Assembly (NCBI GenBank): GCA_011037195.1
Contig: JAAEAF010014397.1
Coordinates: 1-64,000 of the forward strand
Reading direction: 5' to 3'
Source: Triatoma infestans
Lineage: Eukaryota > Arthropoda > Insecta > Hemiptera > Reduviidae
DNA: 64,000 nucleotides
Shown here one piece after another: positions 1 through 11,108 of this stretch. The position numbers and the translations under genes were made by a program. The notes below the pieces were generated by a model. That model searched no databases, was not told the origin of the DNA, and saw only the letters and a list, made by a program, of their open reading frames with translations. The first letter of the stretch is position 1. Each line of letters opens with the position of its first letter.

Positions 1-452
1 CGTTTTGATAATAATATGATAAATTAATTTTTTTGGTTTTCAGTTTCTACGCGATTATCTCAAAAATAGCTACGACGATTTTCTTGAAACTTCGTATATA
101 AATTAAAAATGCAAAGATCTACATCTTTTATTTAAGATATTTCTCTGGAAAAATTCATTTAAGGGTACTTTTAGGGGAAGGGTGGGGTTACAGCTTCCTC
201 TAAAGTGGTATCATAGTTGATTATACGATTCTATCATCCAAACAAAATTAATTAGGAATAAATAGATAGCCAAAATTCAAAGATTTAAGAAAATTAGTAA
301 GCCGCAAATGCGCTTTTAGAACAGCTTTTTCAGTTTTCGACGAATGTCGTTATATTCGGTACACAAACTATTACATTTTACATTTGTCAATTATAATTTT
401 GAGAACAGGAGTAAGAGAAAGTTGTGTGTGTGTTTCGCACCAGATTGTTTAA
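1..452 (-). mobile_element. HINE-like repeat, 5'-part cut by window edge
   Basis: This is the end portion of the dominant ~1 kb repeat, in reverse orientation. It carries the 300-bp unit landmarks (AGCTACGACGATTTTCTT, the GGGGAAGGGTGGGGTTA stretch, a CTTCCGG-like site). It closes with GGAGTAAGAGAAAGT, a GTGTG...CGCAC hairpin remnant and CAGATTG before a T-rich tract. The rest lies outside the window. It is non-coding. Confidence 0.8.
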
Positions 453-1234
453 AAATTTTTTTTTTTTTTTAGATTTTTTCAAGTTCAACTTTTACAAAGA
501 TATTACTATATTTCATTTCAGTGTATTGCTCTTTACCGCTTAATTATTAAAAGAATACTAATTGTAACTCTATATTTATAAGTTGCCATTTAAGAAACAA
601 CAAAAGGTTGATCTATAATAGTGACCTATGTTGAGAGATTCTCTTAGAACGGGACTAGCAAGCACCGCCATCCTAGATCAGTAGTAGAGAATTGACGTCA
701 CCAACAGGATACTAGACAGATGCTACAACTATGTAACTGAACCTAGATATACAAACCTAGATATATATACTACTGCCTTCCATCAATCAGATTGTGTTTT
801 ATTTTTTTTTTCTTTCTTTTCTTTTTGACTCTGCCTTTTCTTTATTTATTAATGTAATTATAAATTAATTATTGCCATATTCAGTTTTTTCATTATTTGG
901 TGAATCTGTAGAGCACATTTTTTTTTTTTTTACAAATGCCCAGTTAATTTTTTTGTAATATTGGATAGTTTGATTTTATAAATTATCTGAATATAACTGT
1001 TAAACATATATATGTTATTTACTCAAAGAACAATCATGGTCCTTTCAAATCTACATGGACTTTTCCAAACATTCCTCTATCCTGCAGAGAATAATAGAAA
1101 CAAATAAAAGTTTTTGTTTTACTTTCTTTTACTTCTGATGTGAAGAAGTATTGCCATCTTGTCAAATTTTCGAAATTTAGTTACGATTAGAAATATATGT
1201 TTCCATCAGTAAAAAAAAAAAAAAAAAAAAAAAA
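453..1234. other. AT-rich stretch, no gene seen
   Basis: The stretch is AT-rich with homopolymer runs and ends in a long poly(A) at about 1211-1234. A slightly more GC-rich patch near 600-790 matches nothing I recognise. No coding signal was seen. Confidence 0.6.
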
Positions 1235-2230
1235 CATTTGCTGTGAAATACTCACACAACTTTCTCTTACTCCAGTTCTCAAAATTATAATTGACAAATT
1301 TTATAGTTTCTGCGCCAAATTTAATGAAATTCGTCGAAAACTAAAAAAATTGTTCAGTAAAAGCGAACTTCCGGTTTACTAATTTTTTTTAAAACTCAGA
1401 ATTTTGGCCATCTTATTTATTTCTAATTAATTTTGTTCGGATGATAGAATTGTATAATCAACTATGAGAGCACTTTAGAGAAAAACATAACCACAACCCT
1501 CTCCTAAAAGTGACCTTAAATGAATTTTACCGGACGAATGTTTTAAATAAAAGTTATAGATCTTTCTATGTTTAGCTTATATAAGAAGTTTTAAGAAAAT
1601 CGTCGAAGCAATTTTTGATAAAATCGCGGAAAAAGTAAACAAAATCATTTAGTAAAGTGGTAAAGTAAACGCACTTCCGGTTATCCGATTTCTTTCAAAC
1701 TCAGAATTTCAACAACATATTTAATTCTATTTAACATTATTTAGATGATAGAATTGTCTAATAAACTAAAATAGCACATTAGCTGAAAACCTAACCCCAC
1801 CCCTCTCCCAGAAGTGCCCTTAAATGAATTTTCCCGGAGAAATGTTTTAAATAAAAGTTGTAGCACATTGTATATGTAGTCGATATACCAAGTTTAAAGA
1901 AAATCGTCGGAGCCATTTTTGAGAAAATCGCAAAAACTTAAAAAAAAAAAAACTAGTAAAGTGGTACTTCCAGTTGAAGAATTTTGACAGATAACGTACT
2001 GTCAGATCCCATGGTGATACTAAACGGAATATCAAGTTTCAACATTCTACGATTTTTTGTTTTTGAGCTATGCTGTTCACATACATACACACACATACAC
2101 ACACACACACACACTTTGTTGAAAAACCAACTTTTTTGTACTAGGGGACCCAAACGGATATTTCGGTGAAAACCGATATCGAAAATTGGAACGATTACAA
2201 TACTTCCTCTTACTAGGAGTAAGAGAAAGT
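1235..2230 (+). mobile_element. HINE-like non-autonomous repeat, near complete
   Basis: A near-full copy that starts directly after a poly(A) tract with a degraded TCTGGTGTGAAACACTCAC end. The inverted end motif ACTTTCTCTTACTCC follows at about 1259-1273. Inside are two and a half ~300-bp units. Each carries an ACTTCCGGTT-type site, a poly-C stretch (CCACCCCTCTCCC), AAATAAAAGT and AAAATCGTCGGAGCCATTTT. A (CA)n tract lies at about 2085-2115. The copy ends in a hairpin (CTCTTACT/AGTAAGAG) and GGAGTAAGAGAAAGT at 2216-2230. Short open frames inside arise from the repeat and are not credible genes. The architecture fits Helentron-associated elements; that assignment is inferred. Confidence 0.8.
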
Positions 2231-2269
2231 AAAAAAACAAAAATATAAAAAAACTGTTTCATCAGTTTC

Positions 2270-2300
2270 ATGAGTAAAAAAAAAAAAGTTTAGCAAATGC

Positions 2301-2337
<37 letters not shown>

Positions 2338-2650
2338 GTGGGTATGAATGTTTGTGTTTGTGTGAAGAACTTTTGTTGTTCAAATCGCAGTAACTCAAAC
2401 TTGATATTCCATATAGGTACCACTACCGCAACTGAATAAAGTTTTAATCAAAATTCATCAACCGGAAGTGCGCATTAGTTAATTTTCTTTTGTAATTTTA
2501 CCCGATTTTCTTGACTACGTATATAAATATTTATCACTTTTATTTAAAACATTTTATCGGTAAAAATTGATTTTTTTTGAGGGAAAAGTGGTGTCAAGCT
2601 TTCCTCTAAAGTACTACTTGACTAGAATGTATGGTTCTACAATTATATAA
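2270..2650 (-). mobile_element. HINE-like repeat fragment with (TG)n
   Basis: A partial reverse copy without its hairpin end. It begins near TTTAGCAAATG, carries a long (TG)n tract at about 2304-2333, then AACTTGATATTCCAT, ATCAACCGGAAGTGCGC and one degraded 300-bp unit ending in the TTTCCTCTAAAGT landmark. Confidence 0.7.
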
Positions 2651-3774
2651 ATATTTATTTACACGAGAAGCATTGTTTACATATTATATATCTTGTATAT
2701 CATATACGGCGATTTGGATTCCAAATGACAGAAATGTACTCTATAATACTTCTTAGGAATTTTAAATAGCTAACACTGGGATCACTAAGACTAAGCGTAT
2801 GGCTGAATACGAAGCCAACTTGATGCAGGCCGATCTCTAAGATCCCATGATGTGCATCTTGAAGAATAAATCATGATTCAAGGTTACCTTACACTGTTAT
2901 TTCGATCAATACAGTTTAGTATCTGGTTAAATGATTAACCTCTATTTTTACAATTCGAAGAATTTTCAGTTTAAAAATACTTGGGTTTACAGTTGACCGC
3001 GTCAGTGGTTTGTTCTAAACTGATGTTTCGCCAGTATTGTAATAGGGCAATGGGAAGGGAGACTTAGATCTAGTCACGCTTCAGCTAATCACATGCATGG
3101 GAGGGAAACCCCGCCTTCTCTATACAACCATTCACGTACAAGATAGCGGAAAAAGTAGGCCTGCCCCACTTCTGTTTTTTATCCACTCGTCTGGTTGTTG
3201 CCAGTGTTGTTTTGGCATTTATGGTGACACTACTCTGAAGAATCCTATTGCAATGTTTACAATATGACAGAACATCGTTTATAAAAACCCGAAAAAGTCT
3301 TAAGTGTTTTGCACATGTAATCATGGCCACCAAAGTCTAAAAAATTTATTCACTTAACTTCTTGAGATTTTCTTTTAACAACCTAGAGCTAAACAAGAAA
3401 CACCATTCAATTATGGAGGAACTTTTGGGTTCATTCCAGCCATTTTTATTTTTTTTATTTTTGAAGATTTTTAGCAATTTCAGTTAAAATATAGTTGGGC
3501 CGAAACTATCTATATACAGCGATAATATTGAAAGTCGTAAGTACAAACAAACAATAAACTTTCTCAATAATGTGTTTCATATTTAACATACCTGAATGGT
3601 GTTTACTTGATGTTACCTGATGTTTATTATTTCTTGAATGTGTGAACTTTTGGACCTTTTAACTTCCAATTGAAGTCTGTACAATATTATAAAAGACATT
3701 TACCGCATTGGTACAAATAGACAAACTATAATAATTGATAATAATGTCTTTCCTTACATATTCCTAGTGTAAAA
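2651..3774. other. No recognised gene
   Basis: Mostly AT-rich. A moderately GC-richer patch (about 3000-3330) contains a short open frame on the minus strand (3085-3333) with no recognisable domain. I do not call it a gene. Confidence 0.5.
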
Positions 3775-3925
3775 AAAAAAAATTCTATGGCTCAACAACC
3801 CATGAAGGGCCAAGGCTTGCCAGACGGCGATTTAAATAGGGGGGCGTGTGGTAAGCACGCCGCAGTTCCCGTGCTGTTTTATACCGGCCTTCGCTACCTG
3901 GGGCGCTACTAACTGAGCTTCTGAA
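3775..3925 (+). repeat. Short dispersed repeat, SINE-B type
   Basis: The landmark CCATGAAGGGCCAAGGCTTG is followed by CCAGACGGCGAT, GCGTGTGGTAAGCACGCCGC and GCGCTAC. It is far more GC-rich than its surroundings. A second copy lies at 14325-14460 and a fragment at 51050-51118. The layout resembles the internal body of arthropod SINEs that end in a tRNA-like head, but no head is visible here. Confidence 0.6.
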
Positions 3926-3927
3926 AT

Positions 3928-4345
3928 GTAATTAGTAATGTTGTTTTGTATGTTTGTAGTAGCTTGTGTAGCACGAGCGGTTTTGTAAAGGGCTTGTAAG
4001 TATATATGTTTAAGAGAGAAGTAATAAGAAATAATTAAGAAAACACTGGTAGTTTAACTTAAATATATTCTTTAAAGATATTTAAATCTATTCAATAACA
4101 CAGCAATATACTTATTAATTTACTGAAATTAGTTGGAATAAACTCTTATGTTTTAACTTATATCTGGCACTGATTCCTGAAGTGTTCTGCTTCGGTGTCC
4201 GTTTCAGACTGTTTTTGAAGGAATGTCTTCCAATTGTTCGTTCAAATCTTCCCCTGTGAGAAGAAGGGGTAGACAATGATATCAAGTTCATGAACTCTAA
4301 AAGACAATAGTGGTCTTCTACCTGAATAGTCCTTTGCAAGAGAAT
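3928..4345 (+). repeat. Dispersed repeat RX, copy 1
   Basis: About 400 bp shared with 28350-28790 in the same orientation, and with 28830-29070, 12290-12490 and 13612-13700 in inverse orientation. Landmarks are GAGCGGTTTTGTAAAGGG, GTATATATGTTTAAGAGAGA, GTGTTCTGCTTCGGTGTC and AACTCTAAAAGACAATAGTG. The minus strand keeps a short open frame at 4115-4339 whose middle (QVEDHYCLLEFMNLI) recurs in the other copies. Copies elsewhere adjoin hammerhead-like fold-back units, so RX is probably part of the same mobile family. Confidence 0.65.
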
Positions 4346-4394
4346 GTTACATTTTCTTCATAATTTTTGATTATTTCAAATTAAATATATTTTT

Positions 4395-4532
4395 ATATTT
4401 CTGTCATCCATCACACTTCCCACTTATTATCACGATGCTGGGTCAACACCGAGTTTGCCCTCACGGGAATCGAACCCTGAATTCTCGCACGAAAGGGAAG
4501 TACGCTAGCCAGTAGACCAACGCGTGACGACT
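4395..4532 (-). mobile_element. tRNA-derived SINE fragment
   Basis: On the minus strand a Pol III A-box-like TTGGTCTACTGGCTAGCG is followed about 30 nt later by a B-box GGTTCGATTCC, as in a tRNA-derived SINE head. A non-tRNA body follows (GTTGACCCAGCATCGTG). The head differs from the SINE family at 33-40 kb, so it is probably a separate family. No cloverleaf with a proper acceptor stem is preserved, so I do not call a tRNA gene. Confidence 0.65.
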
Positions 4533-4539
4533 ATTCCTA

Positions 4540-7289
4540 ATGTTAAAAAGCTTGTAAAATGACTGAATTGTTTCCGCCTCTACTGTTTTTTTTTTTTTTT
4601 TACTTTTTCAATAAACATACGTATATAAATAAATTTGCGGACTAATACTGGTTTAAATCAACCCTACACTAGTAGAACAAATATTAATCTACACTAGTAG
4701 AAGAAAAAGTGATAGGAATTTGTGACATTGGAGAGTTCATATGTTGGCCACAAAGGTGTGGAAGCTTCGAAGTGGCTTGCGGTACCTAATTTGACAACAC
4801 TGATTATAGTTTTACCGCACGAATGTCTTCTTCATTACCCCTTGAACATATTTATACCATCTCACTTGCGGTATTTCTAAAATCAAAGCGAAAAATTACA
4901 TGTGTTTGTCGTTTATGGAATAAATAAGAAAACCACTTCTTCTTTTGTTAAAGTTTAATAAAATACACTTGTAATAAAATATTATTATAATTAATGTAGT
5001 TTAATTGGCAAGGTAAAATAAATTGATGGCAATTTCTAAAAGAAAGAAATCATTTTAATCGAAACCAGTTTACATTGGTTATATTATTATAAATATGCCC
5101 TAGGCGACAGGAAATTAAATTAATTCTAGTTCATTTCAAAGACTGTTTCCAGTTATATTTGATTACCATTAATGTGTTGTTGATACATCATGGCCGTTGG
5201 GGCTAGTTTACCAGTCGGAAATAATTATTATTTAAATTATATTTATTCTTTTGATTATTTGTAAAACTGTTAATATATTTTTATATAAATGCTATCCCTA
5301 AGATACGTTTCACTGGCCAATTTTTTTTTGTTTGTTTTTTTTATAATTGTTATTAAACCAGGCTGTTGTTTATTTAATTTATTAAAATACTTGGCAATAG
5401 GACTCTAATAGAAATTAATATCAAGATCTTTTCAACTGGAAATCTCTTATTTACACTTCAATTTCGTATATTGTGCATTATCACTCTAATTCCTTCAGTA
5501 ATTGCAAGATTCAGTACTAAAGGTGTTTATAGGATTTTATCTTCGCTAAATACAAATTTCATTAAATGAAATTTCTAATTATATTCTGGCAAACAGCGAC
5601 TTTTTTCAAAATTTGTATACAATTTTTAGTTTTGACCACATTGGGGCAATGTTTTTAATTCATTATGTAGTTTTGAATTTCAATACGTCTATGGTGATAT
5701 ATATTTCATTTTAAATTGTTTATACCAGATTTATTTCATAGTTTTGAATTCTTTCTAGACAAATGTGAGATACTATTGATAGAGCTGTTTATGTATCTTT
5801 TTCAGATACTTATTAAATATTAATATTGAAAGTAATGTATATATTTCTGTAGAACATTTTATCCTGTATTTTCTTTTTGTCTTTATTAAAGATCTTGCAT
5901 TTCTCTTCCCACTTCTTCCTTCTCCATCCTTCAGATAGATAAGGGAGTATTGAGAATTGCGGCTCTTATTCTTAACCTTTTGGCCATATAAATATCTGAA
6001 ACAATTTAATGGTTAATGCCTGCATGTATGCTTTATTGTTTTGGTGTATAAAATGTATGAGCGATGTGTACACAAAACTGAATGAACTACAGAAAGATAA
6101 TTCCTACTAATCCGCCCTATATTTTTATTTTATTCCCTTTTGATGAGGAAAATTTAATTATTTGCAAACTCCAAGGTGGAAGAAGAAACCACGCCTCTAC
6201 TTCGACCAAGATTCATTGCGCTTTGTTGCCTTGCAATTGTTGTGTAACCACCCTGAAGTGGCTAATTGCAACATGGGCGAAGCGTCCGGTTTTTATTGGC
6301 GCGGTCTCAACCCGGAAGCTCAAGTGTTTTTCATGAAAATGGCCGCGAAAACCTAGAAAATCAAAAAGTATATGCTTGATATTGCTATCCTTTCCGCTAA
6401 CGCAGTCGCATTTGGGACTGTTTGCGATATGTATTGTATAAAAGTGCGGCTTGGTCAGGTTACGGTTAAATCTCAATCACATTATCGTGGTATACAAATT
6501 TTACAGCCACATATGAAATCCTTAGTATGAGAATTTATTTAAAGTATTTTATTTTTTTAATGTTAGTTTATATTTTGTTGGAATAGTGTATATATTTAGT
6601 GAATATTATTATATCAAAAGTAATCAACTAATCTTACTGTATTTAAAAGATAAGGTATACTTTCTTTTGCTACACAACATGATGACTCTGCTCAAAATAT
6701 GTACTGAATATTACTGAAAATAGAAATACGGTTTTGTGTGGCTTATTTGGTTACGTTTCTTTAAAATTACTGTAACAAAACAAGAAATATTACATTCATA
6801 CGTATCACTAATAAATCACTGGAGTAGAAATATAAAACAAAATAAAAAAAGTAATTACATTTAAGTGTGTGCTATTAAAAATCAGGAGTTATGAAGCGCA
6901 ATTTTGCAGCTGCCCTAGAGCTAGAATTAAATATCCAAAATATTTCTATTCTTTATACCGTTAAATTATCATTTGTTCTAAAGATAAACAATCATTACTC
7001 AAAACGTACATTAATGTGTCTAACCATTCAGAATATTTGCAATTTAATATAAAATAGGGAACATTTATTTACACAAATAAAAAAAAAAATTTGGTGTAAA
7101 GTATTACAAGATTTTTTCGTACACTAATTAATACAGTGTTTAATTCAGAAACGTTACAATGTTCAGTTGAGCCCACAGTAAAAATGTTGGTGGGGGATTT
7201 CACTTCTGTACCTGACCGGCCTTTTGTGGAGCGCTCTATATCAAAACCAAGTAAGCTCTTGCAAATTTAAATTTAAATCTAAGTGACAG
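4540..7289. other. AT-rich, no supported gene
   Basis: Long AT-rich stretch without recognisable repeats. The exception in composition is about 6160-6480. That patch is richer in G, C and CpG and holds an AAAATGGCCGCG (YY1/Pho-like) site and a TATAAAAG at 6437-6444. The open frames there (84 and 64 aa) match nothing I know. It might be a decayed gene start or an unrecognised repeat. Confidence 0.45.
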
Positions 7290-7872
7290 ACCTTCAGTAC
7301 TTCTCTAAAATCAATTTTGTCACAGAAATGTTTCAAATAAAAGTGATACGTTTTTATCAATGCAGCAATGCTTCAAAGTTTAAAAAAAATCATTGACAAG
7401 TTTTCCAGAAATTTCAAAAAATTTAAAATCATAATTTGTAAATCCATATATTATACTAAAGTGCATTATTCTACTGCCCCCTCCCCCCGATCCCCCAAAA
7501 ATGAATTTTTTCGGGAAAATGTTTCAAATAAAAGTGATACACATTTATGTGAATAAATAGTATAAAAAGTTAAAAAAAAATACAATCGTTGGAGTCGTTT
7601 CGAAAATTCACGAAAAACTGAAAAAAAAAAAAAATAAAAATCATTCATTAAAATGGCACTTCCGGTTGTTAGATTTTGCACGAATCTTTCTTGTCTAATG
7701 GACTTTCTGGGATCATTCCTTTTTATTATATTGTGTTTGTTACACACATACAGATCATTGGCTAAAAACTTCTTTTTTTTTTCACACTCAGGGGACCTCA
7801 AAACATGTATTTCCGGTGAAAACATAATTTCTAAAATTTGACACGATCACAATACTTCCTCTCACACAGTAA
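7290..7872 (+). mobile_element. Diverged HINE-like repeat
   Basis: A degraded forward copy. It has two units marked by TTTCAAATAAAAGTGATA and the CCCCTCCCCCC stretch, then AATGGCACTTCCGGTT, a short ACACA tract, GGGGACCTCAAAACATGTAT and TTTGACACGATCACAATACT. The terminal hairpin has decayed to CTCTCACACAGTAAGA. Confidence 0.7.
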
Positions 7873-8495
7873 GATACAGTTTTGAGTTTTAAATAATTTA
7901 AAAATTAAATTAGCAACTGAGATTTTTCTAATGGAAATCACAATTGTGTATTTTATTTGGAGTGTAACATTTAATTGTAGAAAACAGAGAAGTTAGGGGG
8001 AGATGGGGCAGATGCCCTCGTCTAAATAGGCTGATGCTATACTTCAGATAAGGACTGGATAGATCAGATAATGATCTGACTAAATAAAATAAGAGTAACG
8101 AACTGAAAATAACAAATAACATACTAACAAGGAATTACTGTGATTGTTATATAATTAAAATATAAAAACGCATTTATCAAAAATTAAACACAGTTTAGTT
8201 TTGACAAATATTTACCGACTAGTGAGTTAGTGATTAAGTGAGTAATAATTAAATTTAGAAGTTGATAATTTTTATCAAAATTATTATTGATTTATAATTA
8301 ATTGGACAGCAATAACATTTTGAATTGTTAGACAAATTTATTTTCATGTTTTGAATTATGATGGCTTTATCTTTAGAACAAATGATAATTTAATATTATA
8401 AAGAATGGAAATATTGTGTATTTTTAATTCTAGCTTTTGGGCACTCTATTATTATTGATTATTAGAAATCGTACGAATGTAATATTTCCTTTATT
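7873..8495. other. No recognised gene
   Basis: AT-rich with short homopolymers. I see no coding or structural signal. Confidence 0.5.
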
Positions 8496-8648
8496 ACTTT
8501 CTTCTTACTAGGATAGTGGCCAGATTTTCAAAATTGAGTTTGTATCAGAAATACATGTTTTTGGAACCCCTGAATACGAAAAAATGTTTTTAGTGAATGG
8601 TCTGTGTGTATTTATGTGTATTTTAACAGAATAGTTCTACAGTGGGTA

Positions 8649-8985
8649 TGAGAAGGAGAGAATTATGTTTATTAGAAGAAACAAACTGGAAATAATGCTG
8701 AACACTGTATAATGAGAAAGTACCACAAACTGCCAGAACTTTACACGCATATAGAAATTGGTAGCGAGAGATTTAGAGTGAGTGAAGAGAAGGTTAGTAG
8801 CTGGTTGCTGACGCGTTGTAACTGCTGTATAAACTGTAGTAAAGACTGTCCTCTTTAGGGCTAGCGCAGCTGTATTCAAACAGCGTCTCCCACTCTAGTT
8901 TGGGCTAAGTAGCGAGTGAGACTCTCAATTTTGTTCTCTCTCTCTCTCTCTCTGCTTCAGATCCTTTTCTTCGGATCCTATTACA
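8649..8985 (-). mobile_element. Solo LTR, family LTR2
   Basis: On the plus strand it runs TGAGAAGGAGAG ... GGATCCTATTACA, giving TG...CA ends. It shares CTGAACACTGTATAATGA, TGACGCGTTGTAACTGCTGT, TCTCCCACTCTAG and a (CT)n tract with copies at 18135-18465, 51491-51796, 53092-53397 and 53735-54026. The strand is assigned from the polypurine tract of the 53-54 kb pair. No clear target duplication was found. Confidence 0.7.
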
Positions 8986-9236
8986 AGCTTCAAAACGAAA
9001 ATTCACAGAATGCTTAAAAATAATATTCCGCTTAAACATAAGACACGGAGATTTCGGACAAAATCCATCATCAACCGGAATACAAAAGTTTTTATATTTC
9101 ACTTTTACATAATTTTCTCGTAAACAATTGCAACGATTTTCTTTAAACTTGCTATTTAGTACTACTTCAGTATAATATTTGGTTTTTACATACATCGACA
9201 TAATATTAATACACGTAATAGAATTAATTTCAAAAT

Positions 9237-9700
9237 ATGGATGTGTCCGCAATGCAGGATAACATCTGGTATTTTATCCATCGTAGCACGCATATTTATT
9301 TTGTCCTGATCGGTTTAGGATTTTCATTCATCGTCAGAGCAAATTCACCAAGTTCGTGTAGAGAGAGTTCACTTCAACGTAATGTTTCTGTTACACTCGC
9401 ACTTGTTAATAATTTGTTGGATGCACATATGTGGGGAGGTTATAAAGTTATGTTACTATGTGTCTGTGTTTAATGGCCAAATGACAAAACACACACACAC
9501 ATAGTAACATAACCTTACAATCTCTCCCCATTTATATAAAACCAACAAGTGCGAGTGTAACAGAAATATTACGTTGAACTGAACTCTCTACACGAACTTG
9601 ATGAATTAGCTCTGATGATGGATGAAAATCCGAGACCGGTCAGGAACAAAATAAATATTCATGCTACGACGGATAAAATATCAGAAATTAACTTCAACTT
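9237..9700. mobile_element. Fold-back element A with hammerhead-like arms
   Basis: Two arms of about 200 bp (about 9272-9480 and 9481-9690) are inverted copies of one another. Each arm holds TCGTAGCA(C/T)G, a T-rich A/T block, the hammerhead-like core, AAGTTCGTGTAGAGAG, AACGTAAT(G/A)TTTCTG and a TTATGTTACTATGTGT apex. Related units lie at 13700-13925, 17700-17890, 27000-27460, 29080-29130 and 55296-55601. There is no coding capacity. It interrupts the HINE-like copy at 8496-10077. Confidence 0.75.
9604..9647 (+). ncRNA. Hammerhead ribozyme-like motif, arm of element A
   Basis: The order is CTGATGA (9612-9618), an extra T, a GGAT-GAAA-ATCC stem-loop, GAGA where GAAA is expected, palindromic CCGG and GTC (9639-9641). 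The flanks pair weakly (CT/AG). The A-to-G change in GAAA would be expected to impair cleavage. The mirror copy in the left arm is more decayed (CTGACGA, GATC). Confidence 0.45.
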
Positions 9701-10090
9701 TGTAGAAAATCAGTTAACCGGAAGTACGATATTACAGAATAGGTTTTTTGGGTTTTAAGAATTTTCTCTAAAACGGTTACGTTTTTTTTTTTAAGCTTGC
9801 AATGCTTGTTGCATCGATAGAAACGTATCACTTATTTTGCAACATTTTTCTCAAAAAAACTTATTTTTGGATAGTTTTGCGGAATTTGTAGCGTTCATTT
9901 CAAATGTTATGTGTAGTTGATTCTGTGTTTTTTAGAGCGCTCTACAGGGCATTTGTAGGTAGTTACTTATCCCCTATGAGGAAAAATGTAGAATTTGAGT
10001 ATAAAGAAAATTTGTCATTTTATATATAATTGTATTAAAAGGAGTAAGAGAAATTCGTGTGAGTGTTTGATACCAGATTTTGCGTTTATA

Positions 10091-11108
10091 TTACGCTCAA
10101 AGACCAAAAATGCTCATTGAGCTTACAACGCGTTGTTGGTCACTGTAAAACATCCAAAATTCGTGTTATGGCTCTTATGAAAACGCTCACGACGCGTTGT
10201 GGCAATCGCAGAAAGACCACACAGCGAAATTCGTGTCATGGTTATCATGCTATACGACCACAACGCATTGTGGCAATGAAGAAAAGCCATGACGCGTTCT
10301 GAGCACTAGTTGGTGTTACCATATCACGACGGACAGGGTGTAACTTGTCGGCTTGTGTACAACGACGCATTAAACCATCAGTAGAGTTGTTTATTCATTT
10401 CTTGTCTGTTTCTGAGGGTAAACGTATATCAGTGCTAACCCATGATCAATAAAAAAAGAAGTGTTTTATGATAAATTACGTGAGTTTGTGGAAAGAAACA
10501 CTGATCACAAGAATATAAAATGCTATAAAAGTAGTTCCTATAAAAATAAATAGCAGTGAAACACTACAAGTAATTAATTTAAGTGTACATTGTTGTTGTT
10601 CACTAATGACGAATAAACATTTATGTTTGTGTTAAATATTTTGATTTTTTTTTTTTTTTTTAATATAAAGTTATCCTAATATATAAAAATGTTTAATAAT
10701 GTTAATGACAATACCTCATGCAGCGGTTTTCAATTTTTAGCAGCAGAAAGAGCATTAAGGGCATTGCCTGTGTGGTACTTATTACAGCACAAAAAATATT
10801 CCTAAGGATATCTACCAAAAAGTTTCGAGACTGGTAGGACCCATATCGCAAATCACTGCGTGTCGTATTCTAATATGGTTCTATACGCGTCACGGCTTTT
10901 CTTCATTGCCGCAATGCGTTCTGGTCGTATAGCATGATAGCCATGGACACGTATTTCGCTATGTGGTCTTTCTGTGATTCCCACAACGCGTCGTGAGCAT
11001 TTCCATAGGAGCCATAACACGAATTTTTGCGATGTGGATGTTTTTTAGTGACACAACGCGTTGTGAGCTGTTTTTTCGTTCAATGAGCATTTTCGGTTTT
11101 GAGCGTAA
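10091..11108. mobile_element. DNA transposon derivative with long TIRs
   Basis: Inverted arms of about 250 bp (10091-10335 and 10857-11108) both begin TTACGCTCAAA and run AATGCTCATTGA, AATTCGTGTTATGGCT and GGCAATGAAGAAAAGCC. Each arm holds three phased copies of a palindrome near CACAACGCGTTGTG: left centres about 10131, 10195 and 10266, right centres about 10916, 10988 and 11058, roughly 65-72 bp apart. About 520 bp of AT-rich, non-coding DNA lies between the arms. Phased subterminal palindromes look like transposase-binding sites. No transposase remains and the superfamily is unknown. The target duplication is ambiguous (TATA-like flanks). Confidence 0.75.

Larger units (their letters stand above)
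8496..10077 (-). mobile_element. HINE-like repeat split by two insertions
   Basis: One reverse copy in three pieces: about 8496-8648, 8986-9236 and 9701-10077. The hairpin end ACTTTCTTCTTACTAGG and the TCAGAAATACATGTTTT landmark lie left of a solo LTR (8649-8985). The AAAATCCATCATCAACCGGA segment lies between that LTR and a fold-back element (about 9237-9700). The TTAACCGGAAGT unit and GGAGTAAGAGAAA terminus follow. Landmark order is continuous across both insertions, so both inserted later. Confidence 0.7.

Noticed and set aside
10125..10273. CRISPR-like array, from regularly spaced palindromes
   Set aside because: Only three units per arm, mirrored in the other arm, within a eukaryotic transposon; no cas genes.
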